From NCBI GenBank assembly GCA_013398955.1, contig VWPU01011633.1, forward strand, positions 402,501 through 466,500: 64,000 nucleotides of DNA, written 5' to 3'. Shown piece after piece: positions 12,107 through 25,321 of this stretch. The DNA comes from Callaeas wilsoni. Its lineage: Eukaryota > Chordata > Aves > Passeriformes > Callaeidae. The stretch's first letter is position 1, and each line of letters starts with the position of its first letter. The translations under genes were made by a program, and so were the position numbers. The notes under the pieces are model-generated. The model was not told the DNA's origin and searched no databases. It worked only from the letters and a program-made list of their open reading frames with translations.

Positions 12107-15100
12107 AGAGTTAATAGTCATGGATTTTGAGTCACCATTTCTCAACTACTTATGAAAGTATTTGCTGTGCAAGTTTCTTGGGTTCATTTTATCTTCGCTG
12201 ATGGGACTGATATCCTTGTATTCTAACATGCTTATGTTTTAATAGTCTGTGATTCTAGATGCAATGTATGTAGACACGCAGTAATATCCTTGCCTCTCTT
12301 TAGCACATGCTGTGCATTTTTGTCTTCTATGGTTTTATTAACCTTCATTTATCCAGCATCTTATTCAACCAGTAGTCCTTTTGATAGCAATGAAAACAGT
12401 ACACAATAGCCTTGATAATTAATTGATATCAATAAGCATAGCCATAGGTTTTAAAGGTGTGGAGTCAGTTGCGGGTTTTGCCAAAGACCTTTTGAAATCA
12501 CCGGGTCTAATTATGAAGTTAGGGCACTTAAATCCACCCATAACACCAAAACAATGTGTTAACTCGAACAACAAGTTTCACTTGTGAACTTACTTCTCTC
12601 CAATTACTGTTACAGCTTAATCAGTTGATGCATTTTAATAGAAACTGCTCCTGGTCATAGATGTCCTCATAATTGCTACTTTTGATAACCCCAGCAAAAT
12701 ACATTGGCCGTAATTGGACCAAAAAACAAAACAAAACAACCCCTGGTATCTTGACTTGCAGATGTAAAGACTGTCTCCCATCTTGAATATAAATACAAAG
12801 CATAGTCAGAAACTGGCACCCCATAGCTGTGGAAGAGAAAATGACTGAAATGTTGGTTGACTTCAATGGCAGTTGCTATCCAGAAACAATGATGGGTTTT
12901 CTTTTAGGCAGTAACATCTGCTGACTTCATGCTGTAATATCAGAGTGTATTTTCAAGTTCAAGCTTCCATTACTGCATGTCATACTTGTCTTAATCATAT
13001 CAAAGACTGTAGGTAGACGTTGGATAGCCTTTTAGTACAAACATGAATCTAAGCTAGTGGTGTCTAGATTTTGAGACCAAAGTTAAAAAGTTGGATTGTA
13101 TTGAAAAGCCAAATCAAACTTCACACTCTAGTAGAGTCAGAAAACATCAGATATGAAATATTTAAACTGTGGAACACAATCTTCAACTTTGGGCTATAAA
13201 ACTTTAATTTTGTGAGTAGCTATTTCTCCAATTGTTCAATATTTTTAATTCTACAAATCCATGTTTATTAGCTTTCAAGGTTTAAACAGTGTTACTGAGT
13301 CTATTGAAAGTAAATGATACTGACTTCTGAGAAATATAGTTACTATGATTTATTTTCTATTTCTATGTTCAAGATAAAGGCAAAAGAAAGAACAAATAAA
13401 AGGAATTGATTAGCACAGCTCTCTCTTTTAATACTTGTAAAATCACCCAAGGTACTTTGTTATTTATTCTATACAGCACAAGAAACAGATCAAATTGGTC
13501 TGGAATGTGATGATTTTTTTGAGCAATGATAGTTTTAGGATACATTGAGAGAAACTGTAGCATCTTTGATTCCATATATTCTTATTTTTACAGTTATCAA
13601 TGCTAATACCCAAATGAAATCTCTTCCACTCTGGGATCTTCCCAGATATTTTGCAATAGCAGTTCTTACTCCAAAATCCAAACCCTATAGAAGTTGAGCA
13701 GCCAAATCCTGGTCCCTTTATAAACAATGCAAATTTCTCAGTTCTGTAGTGAAATCATTCCAGTGTTATGCATAATTTTATACAGTGGCAGTGGGAGTGA
13801 GCATTGTAGCATTGTCTTTAACTTCATGACCTCTTACAAGTCCATGGTAAATTTTTCTTCTTTTCAGGGTTTTTTAGACAGTAAGAACATGGTCTTAAAC
13901 AATCCGCTAGATAAATTCATTGCAACAAAGTAGTTTGGCACATTAAATACTACAGATAATTTAGTAAAGTTTTGTTAGATTTTTACCGTTGGATTTTTAA
14001 ACAATGAATGTTGTTAGCTTTGGTAAATCACAACAGCTTTGTTTTGGCAGTAGCTGCTGCAGACTCGTAAATCCAGGTTATTTTATCTAACAGTGTTTTG
14101 ATTAAATTTATTCCTTTCCATCTAACTTAATTTTTTTATGTAATGCAGTTTTCAAGCCATGAAGGAAAATAAATTTACTGTAAATCTAGACTCTTTTTTG
14201 CTAGGAAAGAAATTCAGTATATGTTTGCTTCATAGCTCCCATTTAATATCTATAACTTATCCTACTTTTGAACCGTGAGTTTTCTTTTCTCAGAAGCAAA
14301 CTCAGAAGTTATGCTTTCCTCTACAATCTACAGGCAAGTTCATACCTACACATAAGGAAAAAGTATTTTTTTAAACTTCTGTAATTGTCTCCTACCAATA
14401 TCTGCTTGTAAGTGTTGTTACACTGCCCACTATGTGTGCTGCAAATAAAGCAGTCAGGTTTTGACACCTTATGTTTGTTAAGTCTTTGTGATTACTGACT
14501 AACAATGATCACACATCCAAAAAATGATTTTGCACACTTTATTGTTTGTGCTCTGAGCCACTTAATTTCAAACATGCGTTATCTTTATTTTACATGTTAT
14601 GGAAGCAGGCATTATTGAAAGAAAATACCACCAGTTGGAGACCATGGACAATGTTAGATCTTACTGATCGTGGCATCTTTATGGGATAATTTGATATCAG
14701 AATGAAGTCTTCAAAATTACTTCTTCTCTACATTTGTATATGCATAGAAATACCAACCCTTAAGCAGGCAGGGATGCATATGGTGCATGTTCAGCCACGT
14801 TGGCCAGGAGAAGGGCAATGAGTGATCAGTATTGAGGGAAATAAAAGGAGTCACAGAATCTAGCTGAACAATAATGGTGGATGCATTTGACTACCCAAAA
14901 ATTTCTCACCTTGACAAGATTTCAATGGACATATATTGATACTTGCAACATTTGTGGGTTTTGGCACACAGAAATGGTGGGTCTGTTTTCGACCTTGATC
15001 TTTCATATTATAAAAGATGTTGGTTCAAAAATAGTTACAGTTAAGCCTCTAATATAATTTTTTTCACTATCACGGTGTAGGTAGGATTATTCATATCAGA

Positions 15101-15167
15101 AATTGCCACTGCTCCAAGTAAGCTGGGATATCCTGAATGAAGGAAAGAGCTGAATACAGCCCATACA

Positions 15168-15239
15168 GGGAAACCACAATCCATAGATTCATTAGGCAGT
15201 ATTGGGAAACTGTAATCCATAAATTCATCATGAAACTCA
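15168..15239. repeat. Two-copy 36-bp tandem duplication
   Basis: A 25-bp core beginning GGGAAACCACAATCC at 15168-15192 recurs 36 bp later as GGGAAACTGTAATCC at 15204-15228. There are four mismatches in 25 positions, all transitions. The remainder of the unit is not clearly conserved. It looks like an old local duplication by replication slippage. Confidence 0.65.
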
Positions 15240-15537
15240 TTTAAGTAATGACAACTGAATGGCATCAGATGTGAACTTACTAAGAGTAGTAATGACTCTA
15301 AATGGTGAAATTCCTGAGGTTATTGTGAAAATCCAATCTTGCAGAAAAACCATAAATCCATCACAGTAAAGACAACAGGAATATGTCAAGACCATGCAGT
15401 TAACTGTGAGGTGGTAATTCAGAGAACCAGGAGCAAGACTAAAAAGTAAATGGGGTTATGTGTAGGGAAAAAAAAATGGCAGGCTGTGGATTGATAGTTA
15501 GAAATGAACTGCGCGGTTTACTGAATTGGCATGTAAT

Positions 15538-15569
15538 AAAGACAGTTTATGTTAAAGATAGTTTATGTT
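15538..15569. repeat. Two-copy 16-bp tandem duplication
   Basis: AAAGACAGTTTATGTT at 15538-15553 is followed immediately by AAAGATAGTTTATGTT at 15554-15569, a head-to-tail duplication with one transition difference. Confidence 0.8.
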
Positions 15570-18500
15570 CTTTCTATTAGTCTAACCTGGCACTGAGGTT
15601 TTACAGCTGTTCACTGAGACAAAACAACTGCATGCAAAACCTGAGATTTCGAAACAGAAGATATCCAAACAAACCTATACGTTTGTGAAATATAGATGGT
15701 ATATGACAAAATAAAAAATATGAAGGAAAGGTGAAATGCCCAGGTTGCTAAAAAACATACAATATTCCTGCAGAAATCTGCAGGATAACAATGATTACCT
15801 AGGAGAGAGACATTTTCCTAATCTACAAAAATGTTGTGGAAAACAGTACTAAAATTACTTTTAAAAATTATGTGGGTTTATATGCACTATTTCAAGTAAC
15901 ATACGCATGACATAACAAGTATGAAATGGTTTTGGACATGAATTGCAAACATGATTTGAGGTATAGGAATGTTTCTTTCTGAGGAAAGATGCAAAAGACT
16001 GGAATCATTTTCCTTATAATGACCTAGGTATATTTTTACAAAGGGACAAATCCATTTAGTAAAACTCATATGGAAGACCAGGAAAACAGGTAAAGGGAAG
16101 CATGTTTGTCAGGTGCTGTGGATGTGTGGAACTCATTGCCACTAACTAACCGTACAGTCAAGAGCAGACCAGAATTTTAAAATATGTGGGCATTTATATA
16201 TAGTGACAGCATTCCCTTTTAATTTCAGTAACAATATTTATATAGAAGAGTGCAAGTCAATTTAGATGCCAACTGGTAATTTAGGAAGAAAGTTCTTCTA
16301 CGTGCACATTATCTATGGTGCACAACAGGTCTTCTGGCTCTTTTTCCAGAGATATTTGTTGTAATCTATAATCAGATAAAAATTGTTGAACAAGCAGTCC
16401 TCTTAAGTTCTCTACTGACAAGGACCCATACTCTCCTATATTTTTAATTAAATGTACATTAAACCAATACAAAATTAGCCTTGTTCTGTTGTGGTTGAGG
16501 TTCTATAAAACCACATGATACTGCATAGTAGAGCTCAAGAGCTTCTGCTAGCTGATCACTTCACACATTACACTTAGGTCTTCTCTGAAGAACCTCCTGC
16601 TTGCTTTCTTCAGACAAAAAGTAGTAGACCTTGGAAAATGGTGGTTCTTATATAAACGACATCAGACTCAGAATATTTGATGCACTGAAAATCACTGGGG
16701 CCTAGAACAGAACCTAGAGGTTTTAGCAGATTTTTCTCCCATTTCTCAGCAGCGTTAACCACTGTTGGAAGTCATCTAACCTGGAATACTGAGCTCCAGA
16801 GGCACTCAAACCACACTGTCCATTCTGTGATCAGGACAGGTTGCCTGTAGCAGGAGAAATACCTTGTACACCACACCTAGAGTACACTTGCAGCAAAGAT
16901 GTTGTGCTGTGGATCAGTGCACTGAAGAGGCAGCATTCTTGTGCATCTGTGTATGTATATAGGGATCTGCATTATGAGTGCCAAAGAAACAAACACAATG
17001 AAATTACTGTACTTACCTCCAAGTTTCAAGGCTACAGTTATGATTTGGGGGTTTCCTCGTGGCTTTGCAGTTACGAAATCCGTGGTAAAAGACTGTAACA
17101 TCACATCTGCATTCCAAGACACAGATGAGATAAGACTGAGAAAATCAAGTGGGTTTTGAGGAATAAAAAGGCTGAGGAAGTGGGCAGCAGAGAGAGGGAT
17201 TGAACCTGGAAGCAGCACAGTTATTCACCTGTTCTGAGTATTGCACTAATATACTCCAGATAATGGGGAGAGGGTGGAAGGAGAAATTGCTTAAAGTCAT
17301 TAAGCCAGAAACCCTAATTTACCATAAATCTTACTAAGTTTATGCCACCCCTGATACAAACTTCACACTAACTTGTTCTCTCTGGGGAAGGTTCACCGTT
17401 GGGTTTTGGTTTTTTTTCATTTTGGGGTGGGTTTTTTTGAGCAGTAATAGTCTTTGTAAGATGGGTGCAGTGTCAGCATTTATCTTGGAACTCTTGGATA
17501 TTAGTTTTGACTGCAGTCACCTTTCTGACAAGTGTTATTGCGACTGTGTTTTATATCCCTGTTCAGGATGATTTCTAATGATAATGCTCTGTCTACCTCA
17601 CTGCTTCACACTAAATTATAGATGCCAGTATGACAGGACAAACTATATCCAAGTGCTAAACTCTACTCCCTTTGTGTGATGTCAGTGCCTTCACTACTTT
17701 GTGCCTAGAATTAAAATCAGGATAGGAAGATATGCAAAACATTTCTGCTTAAAAATAATGTTCTGTCAGTTATTAAACAAGTGATATTTCATTTAATCAG
17801 CTCAAGGGGATTATTTTAAATGAAAAGGCAGAGAGTATGATTTTATTAACACATTCCTGCCCTAGAGTCCTACTGTAATAATTCTTTACTTGACTAAATT
17901 AAAAAGTTATAATTCAGTCCTTTCACAACAAAGACTTAGGGATAGTTAAATTTCATTAGTTTTTCTATTTTGAGTTGCAGATGGAATAAAGGGAAGGCAT
18001 CATGTATCCAGAAAAGTAAATATTACATTATGAATAAAAACAAACCAGACTTTTAGTGAAGACTGTTATATTATCCAGTTTTAATTTGTTATTCAGATGC
18101 CTTCAGCATTAAAATCATGGGGTTTCTGCTATCTTTGTGTGTATGTGCTTGCTAAAAGAAAGGCTTTTATCAGGTAGCGAATATTTTTCAGCCTTGAAAA
18201 TGTGAACTGAGGCAGACTAAACCTACTAGTCTTATCAGCCTGAGAGTTATTACAACTGCTGTGTTGAGTATAATACAAATAGTGCTCTATAAACCATTTT
18301 GACCAACTATTTTAAATTAATTAGTCAATGGAAACTTATAAGGAGGATATGCAAAAGCCATTTGAATACACGTAGGTATATCTGGACTGGTATGTACATA
18401 GATGCATTCATAAAATTCTGTTTGTAGAAGCAGATAAATAGCAAGTGTATCTCTAGTGACTCCATAGTTAAGGCTGTGCTCAGATTGGGAAGTGTACTTC

Positions 18501-19319
18501 AAATATTATTTTAGGTAGGATAAAAAAATATTTATGTGTACATGACAATCCACATAAGACTTTTTTCCTCTATCTTCTTATGCAATTCTAAGAAAATAGG
18601 GTTCTATAATTATCCTTAAAATTTCAGAGTATGACATTGACTATTAACCCAACACCAAGGAATATTTTAATCATTTTTAGGGTAAAAGTGTACACAATTC
18701 TCAAAGTGGATCCTTGTAACATTCTGTAGGCCCATTTTTTTAAATGAGAGAATAAATGTGTTCACTTTTATCTTGCATGTCTCAAATTCAAGACAGTTGA
18801 CTAAATCCTGGTCTTGTTTATGGACCTAAATCTTAAGTAACTGAAATCTTTGATGATATTCTGCATTTACTCCCATGAAAACTAACGGTAGAATTTAATC
18901 CCATTTCTATAAAAAGAAACTGGATATTACTCCTGAAAAGGTTAAAAGTGTTCTCTCTGATATCACTTCAGACTGACAATTGTAAAATAAATAACGAAAC
19001 AAATGATAAATCAGACACGTGAAAGCAAAGGGTAGGTAGCTAAGTATCGTAAATAGACCAAGTTATTTATAAATTCCTTCTCAGAGGATTACTTCATTTA
19101 TCTTTGGAGAGAGACTTTCTCATTGCAAGAGGTATTTCACTAAAAAATTAATTGTTTATTAAGAATTAATTAAGTAGGTTAACATGGGACTATCTGATCA
19201 GGGAATATCAGTCTCAGTACTTTGAACTTGCAGGTGCTGCAGTGGTTGTAGTTAAGACATTATATTGGAGCTTTCCTTCATTGCAAAGGGTTGTGTCAGG
19301 AAAATCTTTAATATAAAAA

Positions 19320-19720
19320 TAAAAAGCAGTTCATGCATAAAGCATGACGCCCTGAAGCATATTAGATCTGTTTATCTCTCTGTTTAAAACGAACGGTACC
19401 TGGTATAGTTTACATAACAAGGCAGGGATCAGTTTGATAAAGCATTTATATCACCTGGGGAACACGCTGGCTCATTTCCTCAACACCTTTCTGCATGACT
19501 TGTTCACCAGCAAGTAAAACAGCAAACAAAGTTTTAATAGGTCAAGAGCAGAGAACCTGCTCGTGTTAAAGACGTTTGCCCTCTGACAAACAGCTCATAT
19601 TTCAAGTCCAGGTCTCTGCAGCCAATCATTGAATGATAATTATTGATTACATTTTTATGGACAAATCCTTAATTGCATGTAATCATTTGCAGCCTTAAAG
19701 ATTTTTTTTAAGACAAGTGA
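19320..19720. promoter_or_regulatory. Candidate conserved non-coding element (homeodomain/POU-like motifs)
   Basis: This repeat-free stretch has the texture of vertebrate developmental enhancers: clustered TAAT/ATTA cores (GATAATTATTGATTAC, CCTTAATTGCATGTAATC) and octamer-like ATTTGCA at 19620-19692, with bits of mixed composition upstream such as AAACGAACGGTACC. NPAS3 introns are known in mammals to be rich in such elements. Conservation itself cannot be seen from one sequence, so this is inference only. Confidence 0.3.
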
Positions 19721-22700
19721 AAGCTTAATGCTTGTGTGGTGTATATAAAATTATCTGGGGGAACCAATAAAGGACCAAGATGGACTCTTGCCCCCAGATG
19801 CAGTGACAAAGCTCTAGTGACCTCATTAGAAACAGGATTTCACCTCACAACATTAACATTTTTGGCAAATAATACAGTATAAATCTGTGAGTTAACATTT
19901 GAAAACATTTTTTTAAACAAATGAATTTCAATTTAGTTTGCAATTAAAATCTGTTGTTAGACTAACAGATTTTTTTTGTCACTCTTCCATTTTGTTTAAT
20001 GTAATCCAGGATATGAGTCACATTTGCTTGTTGTTTCTATATGTGGAGCAAATACTGTAGCTGCTGTTTCTGTCATAGCACATCTGCTCTGCTGAAAACT
20101 GCAAAATGATAGATAAACACATGGTCAGGAAAAGAAATAGATGAATAACATTTTGTATTATTTTTTCAGTGAACAGTAATCATCACTAAATTTCTTTGCA
20201 GTTCAAAGGCTATTTTTGTTAAGCGGACATACATGGATCTTCCATGCAAGCTATTGTAACTTTTTCATATTTTTATTTTAAGTAGCCAAAAATATGTTTT
20301 CACCCAACCAGCACTTTCAGAACTGCAGGGTGAAAGCAATATTGTGTTCTTCAGCTGTCCCCTAATGAAGGAAAAAATTGTTCATTGAAGAGAAGAATTA
20401 TTATATTTTTTCCTTTTTCAGAAAGTTCAACAGTGGAATACATCTTCCTTAGGGTATAATTAATAACAATTTGCAATGCTTTTATTCACAGATGCAATTC
20501 AGAGTATCTGTTCTCTGTGTATATAATGTAACAAAAATAAGCTGATATCACTTACAGGATATGTATCTATCATCCCAGTGGACATAAATCAATGATTGAG
20601 CCATAGGTAAATAGATTAGACATGGCAATAGGAAGGGAAAAGAAGCTGAAAAGAGAATCCACAAAAATAATTTTGCAAAGCTTGTCTTATGTTTTCATCA
20701 GAAACTAAACAAAATAATCTGACAAGGACAGAAATCTAGTCATCTGGCAAATTCTTGCATTTACTTTTATCAAATAATGTAATACAGCACATGACACTAA
20801 AAATAATAATGTGTTGTCTAAGGACAGGATGGTAATACTATGGCTTTTGTCTGGACATATCCAAGCCAGCAGCTTTCATGGTAGTTTCTGCGTTTTCTCA
20901 ATGCTATTCGATCACACAGGCCCATGCACCATTCAGTCCTTCCTCCCCACAGTACTTCCCTTCCAGACACAGAGAACCCGGGAGAGATGCTTAAATGGCA
21001 GCTCAGTGGTGTGTCCAAAAGCAGTGCCCACATCTCTGTATGCTGTAGTGAAGTTGTTACGTGCAAAGTCTGGGGAATGCGCGCCTTACACATGTTCAGA
21101 AGGGTGTGTGTTTGGGCAGCTCTCCTCCTCTCTCTGAGGTGCTCTAGCGGAATCCAGGATTCTGTAGATACGTTGCAGTTAGCAAGATGCTTATCCTATA
21201 CACTTTTTTTTTTCCTTTTTTGCTGTTTGTAAGAGTGTATGTGACTGCTGACTTCTAGTGGCTGGCCCGCAGATGACATCAATCCTGGAACTGCTGCCCC
21301 TGTCAGGGATTCTCTTGTGGCTTAAGCGTCAAGGGGTGTATGTGCCACTGGACCAGGAAGACCTGGCCATCTCCTCTAACACAATCCTCTGCTAATCCAT
21401 GGATGTGCTTGAGCATTGTCAATGGCACTGGGAAATTACACAAACAGCTTAGGCTGGAAATGGCAGAGTAAAATTGTGTGCAACGCGTGCTGCACTTACG
21501 TGATACAATGCACACCGAGAAAAAAATGTCAACAAATTACTTTGTTTCTCCTGCTTCTCATGTCACTTGCCCCTCTCTGCCACTGTGCCTTAGAACACAA
21601 TATATTCCTCAAACACCTGCCCCAGCTGCCATTAGGGTTTCTGCCTCGATTTAGACTTTTGTTATTTCATGGTGTTATTCCTGTATGACCTAAATTTTCT
21701 TGTGCTCAATCCAAAGATCTTTGGCACTATGGAAGCTTTGTGAAAAAAGGCCCAACATCATTTATACAATTCAGCATAAACATAAAGAGTTGTATCATGA
21801 AATACGTCTCTAAAGGAACTTTTTAAGACAGATTAGCTTATTATAATTACATTATTAGGAATCTGTGTCTTTACACTAGGTAAGGGGACTACACTGGCAA
21901 AGAAATATAATGTGTGCCTCAAGTCATAACTGCTAAGTTCTTTTTAATGTCCTAAATAAGTGACCTAATTTTCTGAAATGGTGAGAACCAGTTTGTCTCC
22001 CACGTGATTTCCATGACAGCTTCCAAATGCAATTTTAAAGCTGACTTGCAGGATCAGGTCCTGCTTTTGTCAAGTGAGGTGAATTAAGGAAGCTGTGTAT
22101 TCCTCTGAACTGCTCAGCTGTGAACTGTCAGAGTCAAATAAAACTGGGCAAGATAGAATAGGATTTCTGCATGAAAAAAAAAACAAACCTGTGCCAGTGA
22201 AATTTAGATCAGCAGAATACAGTTTGCCATATTAGAATTCAGTCATGAATCAGTTCCAGAAATACTGCTCTAACAAAGAAAAAACCACATACTGTTCATA
22301 ACAATAAGTGGTTAGGGCTTCACTTTTACACTTCACTGAAAGAAATGGTCTTCTAATTAAACAATTGTTCACAGAAATCACATTCCAAGAACTGAAGGAA
22401 AAGAAGTGGAAAACTCATGATTGTTCCTTTTTATATTTTAGTACTATGAACTGAAATATCATTTATCACAAAACTAGTTTTTTCTTGAGTTCAGCCTGCT
22501 GTTTATAGTAAAAGAAACGTACATATTAACATAAAGCTGTGAACCTAGTTTTAACTTCTTCTGATGACAAAAGGCCCTTCATATTCAATCGATGAACCTT
22601 CTTAAATATCTAGCTCCCCCTTCAGCCCCTTCCTCTTAGATAGCTGATTATTGTACCTGCAGTTGTGCCATTGGATCTAGGACTTCACAGCTCACACGAT

Positions 22701-24218
22701 TCATATGTGCTAATTCTAACTTTTTAGTGCTTGACCACAAAACTGATTCAATAGCTATAAAATCAAATCAAGCAAATTAAAATTTGGAGCATACGTTTTA
22801 TTTATCTGCAGTTTTCAAGTTTACTTACTGGTTTTCCAGTTTGCTCAGAGCTCTATTCCGCAGGAATCCTGCTTGCTTTTAGGTTTTGTTACTACATCAT
22901 ATGGGCTGAATTTACTGGGTTTTTTTCAGAAAGGAAGAGAGAGATTATATCAAGTGGCTGCCATTCTTTGCATGAGGCTTTGCTGAGGTTATTCACTGAA
23001 AGCTTATGTCTGCTGCTTTTCTGATACCATGGTTTTTCACCCTAGACTGCAGACAAACAGTTGATTTTTCTCCTCAGAATATTTTAGTGGTGTTTAACTG
23101 CTTGCTACTGTAAATAGTTCTTGTGTTGACTAACTGTTGCATTTAATTTTCACTTTTGTCAAACGAGAATTGCATTCTGGCACCCACATGTTGTAGTCTG
23201 GTAAATCCCAACACTGGATGCATGTAGACTTCAGGAAGGAGCACTTACATTTTTTAGGTTGTTCTGAGACAGGACATAAGAAGAATAATAGTGTCCAGAT
23301 TTGGTATGTGGCTTGTCCTAAAAGTCTCAAAGTAGAAGGTGAGAGCAAGCTCCACTTCTAAAGCTCTCTTGTAGTAACAGTCTGTCACAATTCTTCTTTA
23401 ACTTAGCACGTTACTCAGATGCTCGTTCAAGCCAGAGCATTTAGGCAAGGTTAGGGACCTGAGAAGAGGGATCTGTATTTCCATACTCACAAGGAGCTGC
23501 AGTTTTCCCGTGGCTCCCCAAGTCTGAGAGCCTCCTTTGAAGTCTGGGACAGGGAGGTGAAAGCATTACCCCAGGAACATGAATGGTGCCAGTGTTACAG
23601 CAGGAGTGATGGATCACTGGCACAGCTAAAGCCCCTTAATTTCCTTTATATATATATGGCTAATCATATCTTACTTCCCAGGTCACTTATGCAGGTGTGA
23701 TGGGGTTGTGCAGGCATTTTGACATTGTGCTATACAAGTAAAAAGATCATTGTATTCAGGCTCTTTGTCACTTATTAATGTTGTGGCATTTATGCCATAA
23801 ATTCCTAACATGTGAAGTCTCTTTTGGGAGATCCCATGAGCAATGCAGTCCAAGGATATTTGCAGTAACTCTTCAATATTTCTGTAGGCATCAGTATGCT
23901 CATCATGGGAGGTCCTATATAAATTAATCAGCAATATTGCTAATGTCAGTTTTCATGAACACGTCTCGATTTTGTACAAATATCAGCTGATCCATTTGCA
24001 TGAGTCACTTATCTTCTAACAAGTCACTTTATGGTTCATGATTTTGCATCAAAAGTTAATCATTTTCTCATGGGCACCACTGTTCGATAAAGTGGACCTT
24101 CCTGGAGAATGTTCAGGGAGTGCAGGTGGATGTGGCACTTTGGGCACTCAAGGTACAGCTAGCGAAGGAAAAACAAATGAGCATTGCTTACTTGTTCAGC
24201 ATTACCTTTAGGAGGCCC

Positions 24219-24412
24219 ACAGAGATTTTGGTCTCTGTTTACACTAATCTTACGTTAGTGACTGTCATATTACATTAGCAAATTTAATCTTTGTTAATGT
24301 GATAGAAAGTTGCTAATACAATGAGACTCATTACATTAACAACTTTTGCATCATGTTAGCAAAAGCAAAATTTGCTAACAGAATGCAAAAATTACCAATA
24401 TGATGAGGTAAT
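24219..24412. repeat. Array of six adjacent hairpins built partly from ~20-bp related units
   Basis: Inverted repeats occur almost end to end. H1 24219-24225/24232-24238 (7 bp, perfect). H2 24242-24247/24255-24260 (6 bp, perfect). H3 24268-24282/24290-24304 (15 positions, two G-T). H4 24306-24324/24328-24346 (19 positions, three mismatches, all transitions). H5 24344-24363/24371-24390 (20 positions, two mismatches, inner 10 bp perfect). H6 24391-24396/24407-24412 (6 bp, perfect). The six arms of H3-H5 are versions of one unit, roughly TCATTACATTAGCAAA, in order + - - + + -. The dyad centres of H2 to H6 are about 35-41 bp apart. There is no ORF and no known repeat family was recognised. It may be a decayed minisatellite of inverted units, a remnant of a palindromic transposon or a structured element. 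Confidence 0.85.
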
Positions 24413-25321
24413 CATTATCATTATTCTAACACCTGATTATATTAAGCAGCTACTAACATTTTGTATATGAAATCACTATTTGCACTGCAGTGGGATTTTC
24501 TAGGAGTATCTGGAGTGCCTAAGTAGGAAAAAAAATATTTTTACAAAATCTTTTTGGAGATAAGAGTTTCCTTTTGTATTTTGATATAAATGTCATTCTG
24601 AAATTAAATTTTTTGACCTAGAAAACTCTTTTTCCATAGAATAGTAAGCCATTTAATGATCTATGTTGTGACTAAGGCAGTAAGAGGGTACAAAGAAAGC
24701 ATGGATCACTGTTGGTCTTATATCACCTTTTGGCTTTGAAAAGTAATTTCATATTACAAGTCATATTTTACAGTATATAAGAATTTATGTAATATTTCAT
24801 TAAAACATGTTAATTAATTGTTAAAATTTGTGGTTTTTGTAGCAGGACATACATGTATTGTAGAATATATTTGCACATAAGATTCATGGTCTTCCCTAAT
24901 TGCCTCATAATTGTTCATTAAAAATGTACCAGGATTAAATTAAAATTCTTATAATAATATTTTTAATATACAGAGTATAATCGGACTGCAAAACTCTTTG
25001 CAATATGTAATATGCTACATCTCTATTATAATTTTTTGGAAAACAGTCTTATAATTATTATTCTTTACAAAGCCTTAATTCTTATACAAACTATGTAGTA
25101 ACAATCTTTTATCTTTAAAGATCATCTGTAGTGATTAAAGAAATCAATTTAAGCATAGATTCTTCATAAAAAAATCTCATAATGGCAATGGGCAAGCTTT
25201 GCACACTGCTTTTTCCCATGTAAGAGGTGGAGAGGGGAAAATGTAGAGAACATATTGAATATATAAAAGCAAAGGCAGACATCTTAGGCCAGCTGGAGGA
25301 TGGAACGTCTCGGTTCTGAAG
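24413..25321. other. Very AT-rich intronic spacer
   Basis: Strongly AT-rich sequence between the hairpin array and the CR1 copy, with many TAAT, TTATAAT and AATATT steps. No gene or repeat family was recognised. Confidence 0.6.

Larger units (their letters stand above)
12107..24218. other. Intronic stretch, no gene seen
   Basis: About 12 kb of AT-rich intron with no gene or clear transposon. It contains two small tandem duplications (15.2 and 15.5 kb), a motif-rich stretch that looks like a conserved non-coding element (19.3-19.7 kb) and a somewhat GC-richer interval at about 20.88-21.52 kb. That interval has overlapping ORFs of 90-108 codons on both strands, none recognisable. Confidence 0.55.
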
